A stretch of 64,000 nt of DNA from Diadema setosum (Eukaryota > Echinodermata > Echinoidea > Diadematoida > Diadematidae): positions 6,752,602 to 6,816,601 of the forward strand of contig CM067077.1 in the NCBI GenBank assembly GCA_033980235.1, in the 5' to 3' direction. The position numbers were made by a program, and so were the translations under genes. Positions 57,789-64,000 of the stretch are shown here, piece by piece. Position 1 is the first letter of the stretch. Every line of letters begins with the position of its first letter. Under the pieces are notes generated by a model. That model was given only the letters and a program-made list of their open reading frames with translations. It was not told the DNA's origin and made no database searches.

Positions 57789-58976
57789 TTATTTTTTTCT
57801 ATTTATAGATCGTAATATGGACTGGGTTATCCACGGGAGTCTTGGAATTTGCTTATATCTATCTTTTATGTTACGCTGCGGAATATGGTTATCGATTTCG
57901 GACGTAATAGTAGATATGAAGTAGTCATAAGACAAGTTGACATCGGTGGTGTTGTATACAAAGGACCAGTCGATTTCTTTGAGGCTGTTTTGGAGACTTG
58001 TAAGCTTATCTGCAGTAATCATACGTCGCTTGTAATAGTTATTTTGTTTAGTCAGTTTAATTGGAACCTGAGCAAATATAGGATAATGGTCAGTAATGTC
58101 TGAGAGGACGATACCAGACTCAGGAAGTGGAAGAACGTTACAAAAAATGTTGTCTATGAGGGTAGCCGATTGACTGGCGACTCGGGTAGGCTTGGAGATT
58201 AATGGTAAAAACGAAGCAGACATTAATGTTTCTATAAATTCTTGTGGGTTGTTTTGGGAATTACATTTCATGAGATCAATATCAAAATCGCCCATTAAAG
58301 ATGTATCTTTGTTGAGTATAATGGGATTTTGTACTAAATCCTGCATATATGTCAGAAAATCATTCAAATTCGACCGAGGGGGTCTGTAAATTACGTCAAT
58401 CACAATGTTTTTTCCATGTGGATTTATCAATTCAATAAAAAGGGATTCGGGTTTATCGTTGATAACACTGATCTCCTCATGTATAATATATTTAAATTTT
58501 TTCGAGATGTACAAACCAACTCCACCACCGACTTTGTTGTTTCTATTTCTAAATACAAAATCGAATCCGGGTAAAGAAAACAAATGACTGATATTGGAGT
58601 TCAACCATGTTTCTGTTAGCCCTATGATGGAGAAAGATTTTTGATCTGGGTTTTCTAGGAGTAAACGCAACTTGTCAAAGTTTCTGTTGATACTGCGTAT
58701 GTTAAAGTGAGCTAACAAAAATGTTTCATTTACTGTATTCATAATACGATTCTTATATTGATTTTCAGTCAAATAAAAACATGATGGACTCTGAACTGGA
58801 TCATTTGAGTCGAAATTATATTCTAATTCTTGTGCTGAGGTATTGTATTTATTGGATATATAATCTTCATACGAACTGGAAGTAATATTTGGATGGTCAG
58901 ATTCAGAATGCCTCACTGTGTCATAAAATTCATCACTATTCAAGGAATTGAAAACAAAATTTGTTATGTTAGCCAT
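57789..58976 (-). pseudogene. LINE APE-type endonuclease region
   Basis: A 395-codon frame. After an N-terminal stretch rich in Asn and Ser, endonuclease motifs appear: LAHFNIRSINRNFDKL, IGLTETWLN (catalytic Glu), NKVGGGVGLYI, VIDVIYRPP, LMGDFDIDLM and SDITDHYPIF (catalytic His). The usual motif is GDFN; here the Asn is Asp, which should impair cleavage of target DNA. The frame ends at an AAAAAAA run just before the reverse transcriptase part. Confidence 0.85.
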
Positions 58977-59020
58977 GGTTATAATAAAACATTCAGGAGT
59001 TAATAACTGGCTCCTCGCCT

Positions 59021-60700
59021 GGACCTAACTCAGTAGCTACATGGGGGTATGCAGATCTAGAAGAAGAAAGGAAAACGAAATGTGTACAGAGAAACATGAA
59101 ACACACACAGAACAAGGAAACGAGCATGGACACAAATGAAACAAAGTCAACACCGTTACGGATGGTACACAAGGCCATGGTCAGCATCTGGGTATCTACA
59201 TGAGCTGAAAAAACAATGTAACACATTAGCATGATACCAGAGGAATCTCCCTGCTACACTATGGGTGTAATTAAGGAAATGCAATTATAAATTTGATTTA
59301 CAAAATGAGACACTATTTACACAAATTAGAATGCAACTAAGAGACAGCTATAAATGTTAAATTACCTATGAATTATTGATAAACCGTATACTGTATGCGA
59401 GGTATTATCAACCGTATGATACATTATACAAATGTTAGTTTGTTGGGTCTTTTTTTCCCGTAAAGTGAGTAGGACTAAACCTATATAAGTCTTATTTATA
59501 AAGAAACTGCGGACAGCCATGAAAGACTCAGAAACTGATGACATTTACAATTGTATGCCAGTTGATATTAAAAAGAGGGACCTATATACATTATATAAAA
59601 TAAAACGTTTTCTGAAATGAGACTTTACAGTGGATGCGATATTGGAAAATAATGACAAGTGTTATGCCTTAGAGTAAAATGTAGAGTCAAATGTAACTAT
59701 GCAGAGTGCCTAACAGTGGCGCCACAGAACACTGTAGTGCAACTTAGGCTCGTTTGATAACCATTGGGAACCAATCGAGTGTACCTCCCACAGACAGGTC
59801 AAATCCAGGCATACAAGGATGAGTGGAACAATTAAAAATAAAGGGTAAGAATTTTTCTGCGATTCACATGCATAGCCCGAGATCATCCTCGAGGGCCCCA
59901 CCAAGACCGTTTAACTACTGCAATACACATGCATAAAATTGTGGCTTCAAAACTTCGGCACTCTGTATCATAATGCACGTTACAGTGACACTTTTAGAAT
60001 GGCTGACATTTGAAATGCAGTCAATGAATTCACATCATTTTAATTACAATTAAGGAGATATTCTGGCTAAAGAAAATTTGTGAGAGTTTATGCGGGTGCA
60101 TCATTGTGAGTCTACATAAATACAGTTGCCTGAATGACATGATTCCGGATAAGTGTTCAACAAAACAGGGGACCTCGCATCCCTATTATATTGCTATTGA
60201 ATAGGGGTGAGTGAATGAATCAAGTTAGTAAAGCCTAGGTCGCATATCCACCTGGCCCGATACGAATTTGTGGATCGCCTTGGAGTCGGCACGATGTGGT
60301 AATCGGCCAACCTTCATGCTAATAACGTTTTCGAATAAGATATTGGTTGGCTACTCTTAAAGAAGAAATTTATAGGAAATAATATCATATAAATTGACTG
60401 TTTTCCATCATTTAATGTTATTTTGATTAATTTCTAACATAAATCATGCAATAAAGTTGTCTCTGCTTTGAATATAAGAATCTTTATTTTTACCAAATTT
60501 GAGCACTGGAAAAAGTTCGATGCGGCTACGAAAAGTGCCAAATCTGTGACGTCACCACGTGTGTATGCAACCCAGTGGGATTTACGTATCTATAGGCAAA
60601 CTGTGCGCACTTTTCAGGAAATTGGTGTGTAATTTGTTGTCAATCTAGAATAAATCGTCCGCCAAAGCTATATATTCACGTCGTGAAATTGTTTGTTTGT
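59021..60700. other. Right flank, no gene recognised
   Basis: No frame above about 80 codons carries a recognised domain, and no exon series of the ZP gene is found. A weak hydrophobic frame (58993-59232, minus) may belong to the LINE 5' leader. Confidence 0.5.
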
Positions 60701-60717
60701 TTGTGTTCATTGGAATC

Positions 60718-61040
60718 ATATTTTACACCCATAGATTTACGGAAAACGAAGTTTTAAAAGCACAAAACCTATCGTCAGCTCAAGATTCACGATTGCCGTG
60801 ATCAGATGTTCCTTCGTACAGCAACAATTTGCTGTTATTATTGACACAACAAATCGATCATTGTGGGGGAATTGCGTATAGCTGAGGTATACATACTCAT
60901 GAAAGATGATAACTAAGTCAAAGGGCTGTAATTGATTGGAAATCATTTTTACACTCATAAATTTACGGAAATACGACGTTTGAAAAGCACAAAACCTACC
61001 GTAATCAGCTCAAGATTCACGATTGCCGTGATCAGGTGTA
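60718..61040. repeat. Direct repeat pair of about 95 bp
   Basis: The segment ATTTTACACCCATAGATTT... through CAGCTCAAGATTCACGATTG and CCGTGATCAG occurs at about 60718-60810 and again, slightly diverged, at about 60946-61038. The intervening 135 bp is unique. Confidence 0.75.
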
Positions 61041-61300
61041 CGCACAACAGTACCAACAGAATCGGCAGTGAAGAGGTATTCCTTGATGCCGTGATTTCAG
61101 CTTGATTCTTCTTCGAAATGGCATGATGAAGGTTTGTTAGATAAATGTGACCTTCTTTTTCTCTTGTGTGTTGGTTTAAATTCTAATTTCTACCTCAACT
61201 TGCTAAAAAAAAAAAAACAGTCTAACAAAGCGGGAAACTGCAACATTTCCGTGCTGCATGAGCAGCAGTCACGATACACTGCAAGCATGCATCGCTGCTG

Positions 61301-61975
61301 CAGCGATCCCTAGCTACACGCAGCCGCTAGAGACAGCGGCTGCACCTCTATTTCTTCGCAGACGTTGTCATTTTTCAGTGTGGTTGTGCGACTCCTTCAT
61401 GAATATCTTTGTTAATCGTGGAAAACTAAAATACAAAGAATTATCGTAATCTATGATAATCATTCAATAATCGGTATGCGATTTTTTGTTTAATTACGTC
61501 AAAAACTCACCGAAATCTGTGGCTGAAATCAGGTCTGTAAACGTCCATATTGCTTCACTCCTCATCTGCGTGTTATTTGAATGGCATTCACTCTCGTATA
61601 CTACAACGTACAACGTAGGTATTCGGAGAGCTAGAGGGCGCCTCTCCGACTACCTACGTTGTACGTTGTAGTACACGAGAGTGAATGCCATTCATAATAA
61701 CACGCAGATGAGGAGTGAAGCAATAAGGACGTTTACAGACCTGATTTCAGCCACAGATTTCGGTGAGTTTTTGACGTAATTAAAACAAAAAATCGCATAC
61801 CGATTATTGAATGATTATCATAGATTACGGTAATTCCTTGCATTTTAGTTTTTCATGATTAATAAAGATATTCATGAAGGAGTCGCACAACCACACTGAA
61901 AAATGACAACGTCTGCGAAGGAATCCAGGTGCAGCCGCGTCGCTTCGCGACAGCGGCTGCGTGTAGTTACAGCGA
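61301..61975. repeat. Large near-perfect inverted repeat (hairpin), axis near 61636
   Basis: Arms of about 330 bp (61301-61630 and 61642-61975) are almost exact reverse complements around a short GC-rich centre. Each arm holds a smaller stem, GCAGCCGCT...AGCGGCTGC. Reading outward from the centre, both arms carry CACAGATTTCG|GTGAGT, a mirror pair of good splice-donor sequences. The two matching short frames CHFSVWLCDSFMNIF (61258-61449 + and 61825-62046 -) are just the arms read outside-in. I see no target duplication. It may be a foldback element or an inverted duplication of a first exon with its promoter. Confidence 0.8.
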
Positions 61976-61989
61976 TCCCCATAGTATAA

Positions 61990-63720
61990 CACGTAGGTTG
62001 CTTGTAAACAAGGGGGTCCTCGGCGCAGTTGACCAATCATGAACACTTATTTCGATCACTTGTCTTGGTAAGCAACAAGGCTGTTTACGCGATGTTTCAG
62101 ACGAATTTATGAATGAAAGTGAGTAGCATGACATCATGACATGACCATACTTGGAATAAGCAGAGGTAGAGCTTTCTGTAGGTACCAAATGTGTCAGGGT
62201 TCAACGCAGAATATCTAAGACACGATCGCCAAAAGAACAGTCATTTTCGCCGTAAGCGAAGGCGCTTTGGTCTTTAGACGTAAGATTTTGGCCAACATTT
62301 GAGATTGACATCCCACTTTTCTCTTCAAAATTCCATATTTTGTAGGTTGTATTTTGAAATGTTGTTGATATCAGTCAGAAACTAGAAAATTTCCCCTACA
62401 ACGTGATACCAAAATGTCAATTTGGTCCCTGAGGTAGGTCATTTTTTGACCTTTTTCGGGCTGTAGCGCGAAATCACATTTGCCGAGAAGTTTCGGGTTT
62501 TGCCAGAGCGGGTCTCATATAGACGTACGGCAAATCAGCTCGTACACATTAGGTGACGTCACTCAAATCCGATGTTTCTTGTAGCAAACGGAGCTACGTG
62601 GTCATGGAAATTTGGGTGTTTTTCAATCTCAAAAACAGTTTGGGGGTAAAGTTACATCGTCTAAAAGATATCCAGTTTTGTTAGCTTCTTAGCTTTCCGT
62701 AGATATCAAACTTGTCATATTTCTAGATTCTCTATGAATTTCTGCTTTAAAACACTCTCTGTACGGGCGCCATACCAGCCCCGTGAATAATTTGTTAAGG
62801 CCCCTTCACCTGGGCAAGGTATGCAATATAACCACATACTTGGTGTAAAGGGGGAGTTCAGTATTTTTTTTTTATTTTATTATTATTTTTTTTTTTGTAG
62901 AAGGGTGTTCTGGCCGAAAACAATATCAATTTGATACCCGAATTTCGCTCCCAAACGCATTAAATTTGAAAATTAACGATTACTTATAAGTTAATTGAAA
63001 TTAATTTTAATAAATTAGAATATATAACACACCAGGATTGATTACTTTTACCTAGCAAATTAGTGAGATTTTATTTCTTTTTCTCTGATAATTTCACAAT
63101 ATATAAAATGAATTAATATATTTCGTAAGAACAAGTTTTAGTAATCCAAGTGATTTCGTATACAACCACGAAGGGGTTATTCCAAACTCTGTCTAAGCTA
63201 GCTGAACTCTCCCTTTGGTACCTATTCAAAGCTTATTTCGTCATTCCAACAGAATTGAACCTTTAAAGTTTGATATGCCAGAACTACTTCGCCATCCTAA
63301 TCCTCACAGAAGTCTACCTTCTGAAAAGTGTATAATGTGCAGTAGCATTAATTTGCAGTTGCACTGCTGTTACTAAATTGCACATAACAATTGTATGGAG
63401 CAAAAAACATGTTTTAATCAAGGACGTACATAAACAATATCTGATTTTAGTCATAGGTTGATAGGATGGATGTAGGACGGCGACAAGGGTTACAACAGTT
63501 GAAGAGACCTAAGGTAATCCGTATAAATTAAAATACTGAGAATTTAAATTGTTGTCGCCGCGGGTTGTGGGCCCAATGTGGCCAATGTAATACTGACGGT
63601 TACAAAATCCGAATCAAATTAGATGATGAAATAGTAGAGGGGATTAGGTACCGAGATAGTTGCAAGGTGGCAACACATATGCATGTCGCATAGGTTTTCG
63701 AATTGGTTGTATACGTACAT
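61990..63720. other. Right flank, no gene recognised
   Basis: AT-rich DNA with no frame that looks coding. A more GC-balanced portion (62210-62790) holds AGGTGACGTCACTCAAATCC but no recognised exon. Confidence 0.5.
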
Positions 63721-63734
63721 GCTAAACGCAAAGG

Positions 63735-63895
63735 CCCGTATTCTACTGTAGACCAAGGTTTAAACCCATTTTAGACTCGCCTATGGTTTAGCTAGACCCG
63801 AGGTTTAATTTTGTATTCTGCTAGCGAGGTTTAGTTAAACCCAAGTCTATTTCGGGTTTAAATTAAACCCGAAATAGTCTTGAGTCAAGCCACCA
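63735..63895. repeat. GGTTTAA/TTAAACC-rich block with a 31-bp palindrome
   Basis: Motifs AAGGTTTAAACC, GAGGTTTAATT and GAGGTTTAGTTAAACC recur in both orientations. At 63847-63877 CTATTTCGGGTTTAA is followed after one A by its exact reverse complement. It looks like the end of a transposon cut by the window edge. Confidence 0.6.
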
Positions 63896-64000
63896 TGGTG
63901 CCCTCTATGGAAGAAGAAATTCTTCCTCTCTTGAGTACTTTTCTCTCCACAAATCCACTTAAATTTATTATTGGCAGTGTATCAGCCACATGAGCGTGAC

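Larger units (their letters stand above)
55210..59020 (-). mobile_element. L2/CR1-type non-LTR retrotransposon, degenerate
   Basis: A minus-strand element with an APE endonuclease followed by a reverse transcriptase in the order typical of L2/CR1-like LINEs, spread over at least four frames. The 3' part (about 55210-55917) is non-coding and, in reverse, shows GGAAATAAACTATGATTG near its end, like the 53572 fragment. The 5' limit is unclear; a hydrophobic 79-codon frame lies upstream at 58993-59232. Several breaks are at A/T homopolymers (57783-57789 and about 57487-57500), so they could be decay or sequencing errors. The element occupies the place where exons 1-5 of copy C would be expected. 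Confidence 0.85.

Noticed and set aside
61258..62046. Two similar 63-73 codon frames (CHFSVWLCDSF) as a paralogous gene pair
   Set aside because: They are the two arms of one hairpin read in opposite directions, so similarity reflects the inverted repeat.

Overview
This is animal nuclear DNA: AT-rich, intron-rich and full of transposon remnants, with no prokaryotic gene structure. The best guess is an echinoderm, probably a sea urchin. The guess rests on a foldback transposon whose long inverted ends are tandem short repeats with an 8-bp target duplication (the architecture I remember for sea-urchin TU elements), on a tRNA-derived SINE with a TTA tail, on repeats rich in GGTCAAAGGTCA, and on a protein joining CCP/Sushi and ZP domains. 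The species is not identified.

The core of the window is a tandem array of about 21-kb units. Unit 1 is about 1426-22888, unit 2 about 22889-43878, and unit 3 starts at about 43879 and loses homology at about 55172 in a GT microsatellite. Each unit carries one minus-strand gene. I reconstructed the full 14-exon structure by hand in units 1 and 2, and exons 6-14 in unit 3; splice phases agree throughout. The nominal product is a type I membrane protein of about 720 residues: signal peptide, CCP1, short Ser/Thr linker, CCP2, CCP3, CCP4, second linker, ZP-N, ZP-C, an RRRR furin-type site, a transmembrane helix and a 24-residue basic tail. This is the plan of an extracellular matrix, egg-coat or surface-recognition ZP protein.

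Each copy has a different defect. Copy A lost the exon 5 splice donor through a change that built a 14-bp palindrome. Copy B lost the AG acceptor of exon 11, in the ZP-C region. Copy C has no exons 1-5 in the window. The units also differ by clean mobile-element insertions whose empty sites are visible in the sister unit: a Tigger/pogo-like MITE and a 24-bp palindrome in unit 1, a 251-bp MITE and a 3' LINE fragment in unit 2, and a LINE tail and a nested TTAA element in unit 3. Real tandem duplication followed by decay and falsely retained haplotypes would both give this picture; the insertions alone do not decide between them.

From about 55.2 to 59.0 kb lies a minus-strand L2/CR1-type non-LTR retrotransposon, broken by frameshifts. 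From 59.0 to 64.0 kb I see no gene, but there is a 0.67-kb near-perfect hairpin (61301-61975), a direct repeat pair, and a palindrome-rich stretch at the right end. The first 1.4 kb holds nothing I can name.
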